This document shows, piece after piece, positions 34,582-42,924 of a DNA stretch of 64,000 nucleotides (its first letter is position 1; the number at the start of each line of letters is the position of its first letter). The position numbers and the translations under genes are program-made. Source of the stretch: an uncultured Prevotella sp. (lineage in GTDB: Bacteria; Bacteroidota; Bacteroidia; Bacteroidales; Bacteroidaceae); NCBI GenBank assembly GCA_934272845.1, contig CAKQSF010000001.1, forward strand, positions 124,001 through 188,000. The letters run 5' to 3'. The notes below the pieces were generated by a model. The model was not told the origin of the DNA, ran no database searches, and saw only the letters and a program-made list of their open reading frames with translations.

Positions 34582-36525
34582 ATGCGATTTATCATTTGTT
34601 TGCTTTTTTCTATAATCCTGGCACTGCCAGTTTCCGCACAACAGAACAAGGAGAAGACGCAACGTAGCAACGCTGCGCCAATTCTCATTGTATGCTCATA
34701 CAACCCCGACCTTAGGAGTATGGGCAGCAATGTGTCTGACTTCTACGACGAATATACCAAGAGCGGACTTCCTAACCCTATCGCTGTTGAAAATATTAAT
34801 GCACAGAATCTGCCTGACAGCAAGAACTGGAGACCACGCCTTAATGAGATTCTCGATAAATATTTCAACGGCAACAACAAACCTGCCCTGATCATATTGC
34901 TTGGTAATGAGGCTTCAACTACATACTTCTCCATTAAAAAAGAATATCTGAAGAAGACGCCTGTCATTATTGGCGTCAGAGGTAATTCTATAGTAAAATT
35001 GCCTGACAATGACGATATCGACACCAAAACATGGGAGCCTGAGGCTTTAGATGTTACCAAAGACTTCAACGACTATAACATCGTAGGAGGACGTATATAC
35101 AAGTATGATGTCAAGAAGAACTACGACTTGATAAAATACTTCTACCCTAACTGCGACACACTAACCGTCATTACCGACAACACTTTGGGCGGTATCACGA
35201 TGAAAGCGATGTTCAAGCAATACGCCAAGACGGACAAACGCTTCACGATGAAATACATCGATGGTAGAAGTATGTCGTTCATGGAAACTGACGAATATAT
35301 ATCTAAACTACCTCCTACACAGGCACTGATGATTGGTACATGGCGCGTGGATGATTCTAACCGCTACCTAGTACGTAATACTACATACACCTTCAGTCAA
35401 AACAACCCTCAACTGCCTGTATTCACACTATCTGACGTAGCAATAGGACACTGGCCTATCGGTGGTTACTCGCCAAGATACCATACTATGGGCAAATTTC
35501 TTGCTGAGGATGCAATAGACTTCCTTAAAACAGGAAAGAAAAAACAAATTACCCAAACCGCAAACAAATACATTTTCGACTATGACCGCATAAAGGTTTT
35601 GGGTCTCTCTCTGAGTGGCTTTAATAAGCAATACGAGTTAGTAAACAAACCCGTATCTGTGTTTGAACAGTATCACAACACTATAATAACTGTTACTATT
35701 CTGTTTGTCATACTGACATTTGCACTTATTTTATCATTAAGTTTGCTTAAGCGAAGCAAAATTTTACGTGCGGAACTTGTTGTACAAAGCAAGAAACTGC
35801 TCATAGCCAAGGAAAATGCCGAAACGGCAAACAAAATGAAGTCACACTTCATTGCAAACATGAGCCACGAAATACGAACACCATTGAACGCTGTATTAGG
35901 ATTCGCACAAATCCTTACAAGCGACATGATAGAACTAACGCCTGAAGAGAAAAAGGAATATGGTAATCTTATCATGACAAACGGTGACCTGCTTTTGAAA
36001 CTTGTAAACGACGTATTGGACATTTCAAAGATTGACGCTGGCAAGATGGAGTTTAACATTGAGACTATTGACGCTGTTGACTTGATAAAAACTGCGGCTA
36101 TGTCTGCAACGGCTAACAAGAAGGACACGGTTGAGATATATGCCGAATCTGATATTGATAGCATTATGATTGATACTGACAAGAACCGCTTGTTACAAGT
36201 AATATCAAACCTTCTCAACAATGCCAAGAAGTGTACGGAAAGCGGTAGCATCAGCGTCAGCCTTAAGAAACTGGACAAGGAGGACATGATAAGCATCAGC
36301 GTCACCGATACAGGATGTGGCATTCCGAAGGACAAGGCTGAAACTGTGTTTGAAAGATTCAAGAAACTTGATTCGTTCCGCCAAGGAACTGGATTGGGAC
36401 TGTCAATCTGCCGGGCTATCATCGACCAACTCGGAGGCAAGATCTGGGTGGATACAAGTTACACTAAGGGGGCACGCTTTACATTCACCCACCCTATTCA
36501 CCCACTGATAGACAAAGAAGACTAA
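34582..36525 (+). CDS. sensor histidine kinase with periplasmic binding-protein-like domain
   Basis: 647 residues. Signal peptide/first helix 1-20. Residues about 30-330 resemble an ABC substrate-binding or periplasmic sensor domain (ILIVCSYNPDLRSMG, NNKPALIILLGNEASTTYF, VGGRIYKY, VITDNTLGGITMK). A membrane helix lies near 372-395 (IITVTILFVILTFALILS). The kinase has H in ANMSHEIRTPLNAVLGF, ISNLLNNAKKC, DTGCGIP and GTGLGLSICRAI. It ends right after the kinase with no receiver domain, and no response-regulator gene is adjacent, so it is an orphan. It follows the receptor-lipoprotein pair by 55 bases, suggesting it senses the same ligand. Confidence 0.9.
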   Translation: MRFIICLLFSIILALPVSAQQNKEKTQRSNAAPILIVCSYNPDLRSMGSNVSDFYDEYTKSGLPNPIAVENINAQNLPDSKNWRPRLNEILDKYFNGNNKPALIILLGNEASTTYFSIKKEYLKKTPVIIGVRGNSIVKLPDNDDIDTKTWEPEALDVTKDFNDYNIVGGRIYKYDVKKNYDLIKYFYPNCDTLTVITDNTLGGITMKAMFKQYAKTDKRFTMKYIDGRSMSFMETDEYISKLPPTQALMIGTWRVDDSNRYLVRNTTYTFSQNNPQLPVFTLSDVAIGHWPIGGYSPRYHTMGKFLAEDAIDFLKTGKKKQITQTANKYIFDYDRIKVLGLSLSGFNKQYELVNKPVSVFEQYHNTIITVTILFVILTFALILSLSLLKRSKILRAELVVQSKKLLIAKENAETANKMKSHFIANMSHEIRTPLNAVLGFAQILTSDMIELTPEEKKEYGNLIMTNGDLLLKLVNDVLDISKIDAGKMEFNIETIDAVDLIKTAAMSATANKKDTVEIYAESDIDSIMIDTDKNRLLQVISNLLNNAKKCTESGSISVSLKKLDKEDMISISVTDTGCGIPKDKAETVFERFKKLDSFRQGTGLGLSICRAIIDQLGGKIWVDTSYTKGARFTFTHPIHPLIDKED

Positions 36526-36555
36526 GATTATGGGTACATTATAAGTTACATCCAT

Positions 36556-36608
36556 AAAAGAGACAGTCTCATTACCACATATAAGTGGCAATGAGGCTGT
36601 CATCTTTT
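36556..36608 (+). terminator. terminator after the sensor kinase gene
   Basis: AAAAGAGACAGTCTCATT pairs with AATGAGGCTGTCATCTTTT around CCACATATAAGTGG. A long stem with a T-run end. Confidence 0.8.
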
Positions 36609-36704
36609 AAGAACTGTATATGGTTGAAAAGGTTAGGGATTACTATATGGGGATGCTATAATTTTTATCCATAATTTTATAACAGATGAATGTGGATTTA
36701 TATG

Positions 36705-36712
36705 TAACTTTG
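36705..36712 (+). promoter_or_regulatory. -7 box of the second TonB receptor gene
   Basis: TAACTTTG, 26 bases before the ATG at 36739. No clear TTG at -33 is visible, which fits a regulated promoter or a weak one. Confidence 0.5.
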
Positions 36713-36738
36713 CATCATCAATATAACACAAACAAAAG

Positions 36739-38817
36739 ATGAACAAAACTTACATTTTAGCAACATCACTAAGCATTGCCAGCATTGCCTCATACGCGCA
36801 AAACGACAACGCACAAAACGACAACGCACAAAACGACTCTATATACAAGGAAACAGACCTTAATGAGGTTAATATTACTGCACGACGCCTCGGACTGACA
36901 CGCATGGCTGGTGCCATAAATGGCATGAACATGAATAAGGAAGAACTATTCAAGGCTGCATGCTGCAACCTTGGAGAGAGTTTCACCACTAACCCTTCTG
37001 TTGACGTAGCGTATAACGATGCTACTACCGGAGCAAAGCAGATAAAACTGCTCGGACTATCAGGTACATACGTGCAGATGCTAACGGAGAATATGCCTGA
37101 CTTTCGCGGCGCTGCCACACCATACGCACTAGGATATGTGCCAGGGCCATGGATGAAAGGGATTCAAGTGTCAAAAGGAAGCGCATCGGTAAAGAATGGC
37201 TACGAGTCAATTACAGGACAAATCAACGTGGACTACCTGAAACCTGATGATGAGCAGGGAGTGACTGTGAACTTATATGGTGACTCAAAGAACAGACTGG
37301 AGGCGAACGTTGACGCTAACGTTCACATTAACGACCGTCTGAGCACAGAAGTACTCATGCACCACGAGAATAGCACGAAAAACCATGACGAGAACGGAGA
37401 TGGTTTTTATGACAAACCCAAGGTGGAACAATATAATATACAAAACCGATGGAAATACGTCTCAGACAAATACATCATGCACGCTGGACTGACGGCACTG
37501 AAGGAGAATAGAAACGGTGGAGAAATGGAACACGGGACTGAAGACAACGGAATGAACCACTCACCATATCGTATATCCTTACACACAAACCGCTATAGCG
37601 GATACATGAAACATGCCTTTATATTGAATAAGGAGCACGGAACGAACATTGCACTAATGACATCTGCCTCTATGCATAAACTCGATGCAATCTATGGGTG
37701 GAAGACTTATGATGCCAACGAGAAAAATCTGTATGCCTCTCTTATGTATGAGACCAACCTGTCATCAAAGCATAACATATCCGCTGGACTGAGTTACAAC
37801 CACGACTACATCAACCAGCACATACAACCTGGATATGCCGTCATAAACAATAATACTGAGAACAATGGTCTACTCTATCTCAAGGAGAAAGAAAATACGC
37901 CTGGCGCATACGTACAATACACCTATACGCTCGGCACTCGACTAACTGCAATGGCTGGAATGCGCTATGACCACAGTTCTATTTACGGAGGATTTGTTAC
38001 ACCACGCTTCCATGTTAAATACTCACCTACCGACATCGTCAGCGTGAGACTATCAGCAGGAAAAGGCTATCGCACTGTCTTCGCATGGGCGGAGAACAAC
38101 TATCTCCTAGCAAGCGGAAGGACTCTGCACATTGATGATAACCTGAAGCAGGAAGCAGCATGGAACTATGGCATCAGCACTGCACTCAACATTCCTATTG
38201 CTAACAAAACACTGAAGGTAAACGCGGAATATTATTACACACGTTTCTCTAACCAAGTAGTTGTAGACTACGACACTGACGAGAGAATAATAGACATAGC
38301 AAACCTTAACGGCACGTCATACTCACACACCTTCCAGATTGACGCGACATACCCACTAATAAAAGGTCTGGAGATAACTGCAGCATATCGTCTGAACGAT
38401 GTAAAAACTACATTCGGCGGAATAACAATGGAAAAACCATTGACAAGCCGCTACAAAGGACTGCTGACGGCATCTTACAAAACTCCTCTCGGACTATGGC
38501 AGTTTGACGCAACACTGCAACTAAACGGTGGTGGACGCAATCCTAAACCGTATGTACTCACCGATGGAACACTGTCATGGGACGAACGATTTAAGCCATA
38601 CGAACAACTTAGCGCACAAATCACACGCTGGTTCCGCCACTGGTCTGTGTATATTGGTGGTGAAAACCTAACTGGTTTCACACAGAAAACATCCATTTAC
38701 GGCAGCAACAATCCATGGGGCAAAGACTTTGAACCTACACTCGTATGGGGACCTGTACATGGACGCATGGTTTACGCTGGCGTAAGAATTAATATCGGCA
38801 GAACAAACTCATTATAG
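36739..38817 (+). CDS. TonB-dependent receptor, probably metal-related
   Basis: 692 residues. Signal peptide MNKTYILATSLSIASIASYA, then the mature N-terminus carries a repeated AQNDN unit (QNDNAQNDNAQND) from 15-base DNA repeats. The plug shows LNEVNITARRLGLTRM, CCNLGESFTTNPSVDVAYNDATTGAKQIKLLGLSGTYVQML and GSASVKNGYESITGQINVDY. The barrel has His-rich loops (STEVLMHHENSTKNHDENGDG, GEMEHGTEDNGMNHSPY). It ends with a TonB-receptor-type C-terminal strand. The gene 146 bases downstream encodes a secreted heavy-metal-binding protein, so copper or zinc transport is plausible (inference). Confidence 0.9.
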   Translation: MNKTYILATSLSIASIASYAQNDNAQNDNAQNDSIYKETDLNEVNITARRLGLTRMAGAINGMNMNKEELFKAACCNLGESFTTNPSVDVAYNDATTGAKQIKLLGLSGTYVQMLTENMPDFRGAATPYALGYVPGPWMKGIQVSKGSASVKNGYESITGQINVDYLKPDDEQGVTVNLYGDSKNRLEANVDANVHINDRLSTEVLMHHENSTKNHDENGDGFYDKPKVEQYNIQNRWKYVSDKYIMHAGLTALKENRNGGEMEHGTEDNGMNHSPYRISLHTNRYSGYMKHAFILNKEHGTNIALMTSASMHKLDAIYGWKTYDANEKNLYASLMYETNLSSKHNISAGLSYNHDYINQHIQPGYAVINNNTENNGLLYLKEKENTPGAYVQYTYTLGTRLTAMAGMRYDHSSIYGGFVTPRFHVKYSPTDIVSVRLSAGKGYRTVFAWAENNYLLASGRTLHIDDNLKQEAAWNYGISTALNIPIANKTLKVNAEYYYTRFSNQVVVDYDTDERIIDIANLNGTSYSHTFQIDATYPLIKGLEITAAYRLNDVKTTFGGITMEKPLTSRYKGLLTASYKTPLGLWQFDATLQLNGGGRNPKPYVLTDGTLSWDERFKPYEQLSAQITRWFRHWSVYIGGENLTGFTQKTSIYGSNNPWGKDFEPTLVWGPVHGRMVYAGVRINIGRTNSL
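36796..36840 (+). repeat. 15-bp in-frame tandem repeat in the TonB receptor gene
   Basis: Units GCGCAAAACGACAAC, GCACAAAACGACAAC and GCACAAAACGACTCT encode AQNDN-AQNDN-AQNDS right after the signal-peptide cleavage site. Near-identical units suggest recent expansion, and length changes in multiples of 15 keep frame. Confidence 0.85.
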
Positions 38818-38962
38818 GATACGCGTTGGCAGAATTTGCGGGCTATAGGCCAATTACAGTAAAACTGATACGGTTTAATACGCCAATGCGCTAACATACA
38901 CATTTGTAAAAAATAATTGTGAATACATATTTATAATAAAGTTATAAAAAACATACACAAAT

Positions 38963-39295
38963 ATGAAAAAATATCTTTTAACAATCATCATGGCAATCAT
39001 TGCCACTGCCACCTTCGCTAAGAAAAACATCCAAACCGTAATCTTCACCACCACACCACAGATGCACTGTGAGGCATGCGAAAAAAAGATTAAGGGCAAT
39101 CTACGATTCGAAAAAGGCGTTAAAACAATAGAAACGAACGTACCCGCACAGACTGTCACCGTACAGTTTGACGCAGAAAAGACCACACCAGCGAAACTAC
39201 AGCAAAGTTTCAGCAAGTTCGGTTACAAGGCACGCATTCTAAAAAAAGGCGAGAAAGTGAAGACTAACAGCACGGAGAAATGCACATTAATGTAA
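38963..39295 (+). CDS. secreted heavy-metal-associated (HMA) domain protein
   Basis: 110 residues. Signal peptide MKKYLLTIIMAIIATATFA, then one HMA ferredoxin-like domain (VIFTTTPQMHCEACEKKIKGNL) with the metal-binding MHCEAC, a CxxC-type site with a flanking Met and His. The C-terminus is basic and ends with another Cys (TEKCTLM). Such single-domain proteins bind Cu(I) or similar soft metals. A periplasmic location downstream of a His-rich TonB receptor suggests capture of the metal brought in by that receptor (inference). The stop codon overlaps the first unit of a 20-bp tandem array. Confidence 0.88.
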   Translation: MKKYLLTIIMAIIATATFAKKNIQTVIFTTTPQMHCEACEKKIKGNLRFEKGVKTIETNVPAQTVTVQFDAEKTTPAKLQQSFSKFGYKARILKKGEKVKTNSTEKCTLM

Positions 39296-39374
39296 CAACA
39301 GCAGCACAGTAATAACAACAGCAGCACAGTAATAACAACAGCAGCACAGCAATAACAACAAGCAGCACAGCAAA
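39294..39374. repeat. 20-bp tandem repeat, four units
   Basis: AACAACAGCAGCACAGTAAT at 39294, 39314 and 39334 (the third with one change), and a fourth unit (39354-39374) with one inserted base. It starts inside the HMA gene stop codon. The unit length is not a multiple of three, so this is not a lost coding repeat. Confidence 0.85.
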
Positions 39375-39500
39375 AGGAATTATTCACTTAATTAAATCTC
39401 ATAGGCATACAAATGCAAAAGATTAAATAGTTAGGAATAGTTACACACTGGGCTAATTTCGTTAAATATTTATAAAATACGTCATGCATTCAACACATTA

Positions 39501-39532
39501 TTTGCGTACATTAATAATTATGTGTAATTTTG
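39501..39532 (+). promoter_or_regulatory. promoter of the rplM-rpsI operon
   Basis: TTTG (39501-39504) and TAATTTTG (39525-39532) with a 20-base gap. The start near 39540 gives a structured leader of about 130 bases. Confidence 0.7.
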
Positions 39533-39539
39533 CAGACCG

Positions 39540-39669
39540 ATTAATCGGGGTACACTTAGAACCCCACGGACAATAGTGTTAATAGCTGTGCGTTTGGCCA
39601 CGCCAGTGGTTAGTGAATCTATGTCCGATAAATGTTTTTTAGTAGTAATAAAAATTTTTAAAGTAAAGA
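39540..39669 (+). promoter_or_regulatory. rplM ribosomal-protein leader
   Basis: Three stems can be drawn: CGGGGT with ACCCC (about 39546-39566); a closing stem CGGACA (39568-39573) with TGTCCG (about 39623-39628); and inside it GGCCACGCCAGTGGTT. The layout resembles autoregulatory leaders bound by ribosomal proteins, and L13 leaders have been described in Bacteroidia; I recall that class but cannot match its consensus here. Confidence 0.55.
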
Positions 39670-40131
39670 ATGAACACTTTAAGTTACAAGACAATCTCTG
39701 CTAACAAAGAGACTGCAAAGAAGGAGTGGGTCGTTATTGACGCCTCAGAGCAGGTTGTAGGCCGCCTCGCTTCAAAAGTGGCTAAGTTACTTCGCGGTAA
39801 GTACAAGCCAAACTTCACACCACACGCTGATTGTGGCGACAACGTAATTATTATCAACGCTGCCAAGGTTGTCTTCACAGGTAAGAAGGAGACAGACAAG
39901 GTTTACACACGCTACACTGGTTATCCTGGCGGTCAGCGCTTTAATACTCCTGCGCAACTTCGCCAGAAGAAGGACGGTGTTGACAAAATGCTTCGTCATG
40001 CCGTTAAGGGTATGCTTCCAAAGGGTATCCTCGGTCGCTCACTCATGAACAACCTCTACATATACGAGGGAACAGAGCATCAGCAGCAGGCACAGCAGCC
40101 TAAGGCAATCGACATCAATCAGTACAAATAA
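39670..40131 (+). CDS. rplM: 50S ribosomal protein L13
   Basis: Large-subunit assembly protein, 153 residues. It starts MNTLSYKTISANKETAKKEW and has the family's VVIDASEQVVGRLASKVAKLLRGKYKP, DNVIIINAAKVVFTGKK and MLPKGILGRSLMNNLYIYEGTEH. The C-terminal Gln-rich tail is a little longer than in E. coli. First gene of the rplM-rpsI unit (19 bases to rpsI), preceded by a structured leader likely to serve feedback control. Confidence 0.98.
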   Translation: MNTLSYKTISANKETAKKEWVVIDASEQVVGRLASKVAKLLRGKYKPNFTPHADCGDNVIIINAAKVVFTGKKETDKVYTRYTGYPGGQRFNTPAQLRQKKDGVDKMLRHAVKGMLPKGILGRSLMNNLYIYEGTEHQQQAQQPKAIDINQYK

Positions 40132-40150
40132 TAAAAGATATACATAACAA

Positions 40151-40537
40151 ATGGAAGTAATAAACGCAATCGGTCGTCGCAAGAGCGCTGTAGCTCGTGT
40201 ATATCTCTCTGAGGGCACCGGCAAAATAACTATCAACAAGGTAGATATTACAGAGTATTTCCCATCAGCAATTCTTCAGTACGTTATTAAGCAGCCTCTC
40301 GAGCTCCTCGAAGTTGCTGAAAAGTACGACATCAAGGCAAACCTCGATGGTGGTGGCTTTACAGGTCAGAGCCAGGCTCTTCGTCTCGCTATCGCACGCG
40401 CACTCGTAAAGGTTGATGCTGAAGATAAAAAGACTCTTAAATCTAATGGCTTCCTCACACGTGACGCACGTAAGGTTGAGCGTAAGAAGCCAGGTCAGCC
40501 AAAGGCTCGTCGTCGCTTCCAGTTCTCTAAGCGTTAA
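40151..40537 (+). CDS. rpsI: 30S ribosomal protein S9
   Basis: 128 residues, normal length. Begins MEVINAIGRRKSAVARVYLSEG, carries GGGFTGQSQALRLAIARAL and ends in the basic tail KPGQPKARRRFQFSKR that reaches the P-site tRNA. Second gene after rplM; rpsB follows after 147 bases that contain a possible stem (CCTGC at 40572 with GCAGG at 40623), perhaps a leader for rpsB. Confidence 0.98.
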   Translation: MEVINAIGRRKSAVARVYLSEGTGKITINKVDITEYFPSAILQYVIKQPLELLEVAEKYDIKANLDGGGFTGQSQALRLAIARALVKVDAEDKKTLKSNGFLTRDARKVERKKPGQPKARRRFQFSKR

Positions 40538-40684
40538 TCGCAAGGAACGGAACCTATGTTTAGTATCTAAACCTGCCAGACTCTATTATCTTAACTACAA
40601 TATAATAAGGTATAGGCTACCCGCAGGCTGATTCTAACAAAAGAATTAAAAAGAAAGTAAACAAACAAAGAAACAAGAAAGACA

Positions 40685-41428
40685 ATGTCAAGAACAAATT
40701 TTGATCAGTTACTTCAGGCTGGCTGTCACTTTGGCCACCTCCGTCGCAAGTGGAACCCTGCTATGGCTCCTTATATCTTCATGGAGCGCAATGGTATCCA
40801 TATCATCGACCTTCACAAGACTGTTGCTAAGGTTGACGAGGCTTCAGAGGCTCTGAAGAATATCGCAAAGCAGGGTAAGAAGATCCTGTTCGTCGCTACT
40901 AAAAAACAGGCTAAGGACGTAGTTGCTGAGAAGGCACAGAGCGTCAACATGCCTTACATTAACGAGCGTTGGGCTGGTGGTATGCTCACCAACTTCCAGA
41001 CAATCCGTAAGGCTATCAAAAAAATGGCGAACATCGACAAACTTACAGCTGACGGAACATACAGCAACCTGTCTAAGCGTGAACTTCTTCAGATTTCACG
41101 TCAGCGTGCTAAGTTAGAGAAGAACCTCGGTTCTATCGCTGATTTGACTCGTCTTCCTTCTGCTCTCTTCGTTGTAGACATAGAGAAGGAGCATATCGCT
41201 GTTAAGGAGGCTCATCGTCTCGGCATACCAGTATTCGGTATCGTTGACACTAACGCTAACCCTAACAAGGTAGACTTCGCTATTCCTGCTAACGATGACG
41301 CTAAGGATTCAGTAGAGGCTATTCTCGCTGCATGCTGCGAGGCTATCAACGAAGGCCTTCAGGAGCGTAAGGTTGAGAAGGCAGACGAAAAGGCTGCTGC
41401 TCAGCAGGAAGACCAGCCTAAGGCTTAA
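40685..41428 (+). CDS. rpsB: 30S ribosomal protein S2
   Basis: 247 residues. Visible signatures are QLLQAGCHFGHLRRKWNPAMAPYIFMERNGIHIIDL, FVATKKQAKDVVAEKA, NERWAGGMLTNFQT and LFVVDIEKEHIAVKEAHRLGIPVFGIVDTNANPN. It ends in a Glu/Ala/Gln-rich tail. Same strand and cluster as rplM-rpsI and tsf, the common bacterial rpsB-tsf pairing. A 14-bp-stem hairpin separates it from tsf. Confidence 0.98.
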   Translation: MSRTNFDQLLQAGCHFGHLRRKWNPAMAPYIFMERNGIHIIDLHKTVAKVDEASEALKNIAKQGKKILFVATKKQAKDVVAEKAQSVNMPYINERWAGGMLTNFQTIRKAIKKMANIDKLTADGTYSNLSKRELLQISRQRAKLEKNLGSIADLTRLPSALFVVDIEKEHIAVKEAHRLGIPVFGIVDTNANPNKVDFAIPANDDAKDSVEAILAACCEAINEGLQERKVEKADEKAAAQQEDQPKA

Positions 41429-41478
41429 ATAGATTAGTCTAAAAGGCTGAAAAATAAATTATATTAAAAGACCATTTA

Positions 41479-41546
41479 TAAGGTGGATTCTTAGAATGAC
41501 CACTCTCTAACACTGAGGATGACATAAAGTTCAAGAATCCACCTTA
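41479..41546 (+). promoter_or_regulatory. long hairpin between rpsB and tsf
   Basis: TAAGGTGGATTCTT (41479-41492) is a perfect reverse complement of AAGAATCCACCTTA (41533-41546), loop of 40 bases. It lacks a T-run. It could be an attenuator, an RNase processing site or a protein-binding site that sets the S2:EF-Ts ratio. Confidence 0.6.
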
Positions 41547-41569
41547 GAAATTTAAAAAGATTACATACA

Positions 41570-42562
41570 ATGGCTATCACAATGGAAAGCATCAAGACCC
41601 TCCGCGCTATGACTGGCGCTGGTCTTGCTGACGTAAAGAAGGCTCTGACAGAGGCTGACGGTGACATGGAACGCGCTAAAGAAATTCTGCGTGAGCGTGG
41701 TCAGGCTATCGCTGCAAAGCGTAGCGACCGTGAGACATCTAACGGTTGCGTACTTGCAAAGGCTGAAAACGGCTTCGCTGCTATCATCGCCCTCAAGTGC
41801 GAGACTGACTTCGTTGCTAACGGAGCCGACTATATTGCTTTAACACAGGAAATCCTTAACGCTGCTGTTGCTGCGAAGGCTAAGGATATTGAGACTGTTA
41901 AGAACCTCACACTCGCTAATGGTCAGACTGTTGCTGTTGCTATCACAGAGCGTTCTGGCGTAACAGGTGAGAAGATGGAACTTGATGGATACAACTTCAT
42001 CGAGGGTGAGAACGTTTCTGTTTACAACCACATGAACAAGAACGTACTCTGCACACTCGTTCAGACTAACAAACCAGCAGAAGAGCAGGCACACGCTATA
42101 GCAATGCAGGTTGCTGCAATGAAGCCAGTTGCTCTTAACGAGGAGTCTGTTGATCCAGCAATCATCGAGGAAGAGAAAAAGGTTGCTGCAGAGAAGACAA
42201 AGCAGGAGCAGGTAGAGAAGGCTGTTGTCAATGCACTGAAGAAGGCTGGCATCAACCCTGCACACGTTGACTCTGAAGATCACATGAAATCTAACATGGC
42301 TAAGGGTTGGATTACTGCTGAGGACGTAGAGAAGGCTAAGGAGATTATCGCTAAGACTTCAGAAGAGAAGGCGAAGAACCTCCCTGCTGCTATGATCGAG
42401 AACATCGTGAAGGGTCGTATCAACCGTTTCTACAAGGAGAACTGCTTGCTCAATCAGGAGTTCATCCAGGACAGCAAGATGTCTGTTGCAGACTACCTTA
42501 AGGCTGCAGATAAGGATCTTACTGTAGTAGACTTCAAGCGTTTCTCTCTCCAGGCAGACTAA
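41570..42562 (+). CDS. tsf: translation elongation factor Ts
   Basis: Nucleotide-exchange factor that recycles EF-Tu-GDP. 330 residues. The N-terminal UBA-like domain has IKTLRAMTGAGLADVKKALTEADGDMERAKEILRERG with the EF-Tu-contacting region TDFVAN (ALKCETDFVANGADY). Both core subdomains follow, with a somewhat extended central charged segment (EEEKKVAAEKTKQEQVEKAV). Last gene of the cluster; terminator at 42612-42647. Confidence 0.98.
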   Translation: MAITMESIKTLRAMTGAGLADVKKALTEADGDMERAKEILRERGQAIAAKRSDRETSNGCVLAKAENGFAAIIALKCETDFVANGADYIALTQEILNAAVAAKAKDIETVKNLTLANGQTVAVAITERSGVTGEKMELDGYNFIEGENVSVYNHMNKNVLCTLVQTNKPAEEQAHAIAMQVAAMKPVALNEESVDPAIIEEEKKVAAEKTKQEQVEKAVVNALKKAGINPAHVDSEDHMKSNMAKGWITAEDVEKAKEIIAKTSEEKAKNLPAAMIENIVKGRINRFYKENCLLNQEFIQDSKMSVADYLKAADKDLTVVDFKRFSLQAD

Positions 42563-42611
42563 ACACACAACTGGATGGTGCAAATGCAACAATCCGGCTA
42601 TATAATATAAC

Positions 42612-42650
42612 AAAAGCACCAGTGTCTGAATAGGTACTGGTGCTTTTGCT
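42612..42650 (+). terminator. terminator of the rpsB-tsf unit
   Basis: AAAAGCACCAGT (42612-42623) and ACTGGTGCTTTT (42636-42647) perfect 12-bp stem ending in T-run. Confidence 0.85.
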
Positions 42651-42698
42651 TTATAAGTCCACAACGTTTTAGTTACAATATTCCTGTAATTTTCTGAC

Positions 42699-42918
42699 AT
42701 TATCATAATGCGTAAATAACGGAAGAGATATCCAATTATAGCATTATCATAATGCGTAAATAATGGAAGAAATATCCAATTATAGCATTATCATAATACA
42801 TAAATAATGGAAGAAATATCCAATTATAGCATTATCATAATGCATAAATAACGGAAGAAATATCCAATTATAGCATTATCATAATGCGTAAATAACGGAA
42901 GAAATATCCAAATATCTA
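42699..42918. repeat. 44-bp tandem repeat, five units
   Basis: Units begin ATTATCATAATGCGTAAATA at 42699, 42743, 42787, 42831 and 42875. They differ at a few positions, and the last diverges after about 36 bases. Each holds the short palindrome ATTATcATAAT. The array ends 6 bases before the FAH-family ATG. Confidence 0.9.
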
Positions 42919-42924
42919 CTTACT

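Noticed and set aside
35673..36440. 255-residue minus-strand frame opposite the sensor kinase
   Set aside because: It runs antisense through conserved kinase motifs that are clearly coded on the plus strand.
42699..42918. 44-bp repeats and the other tandem arrays considered as CRISPR
   Set aside because: Units are contiguous with no spacers, and no cas gene is in the window.
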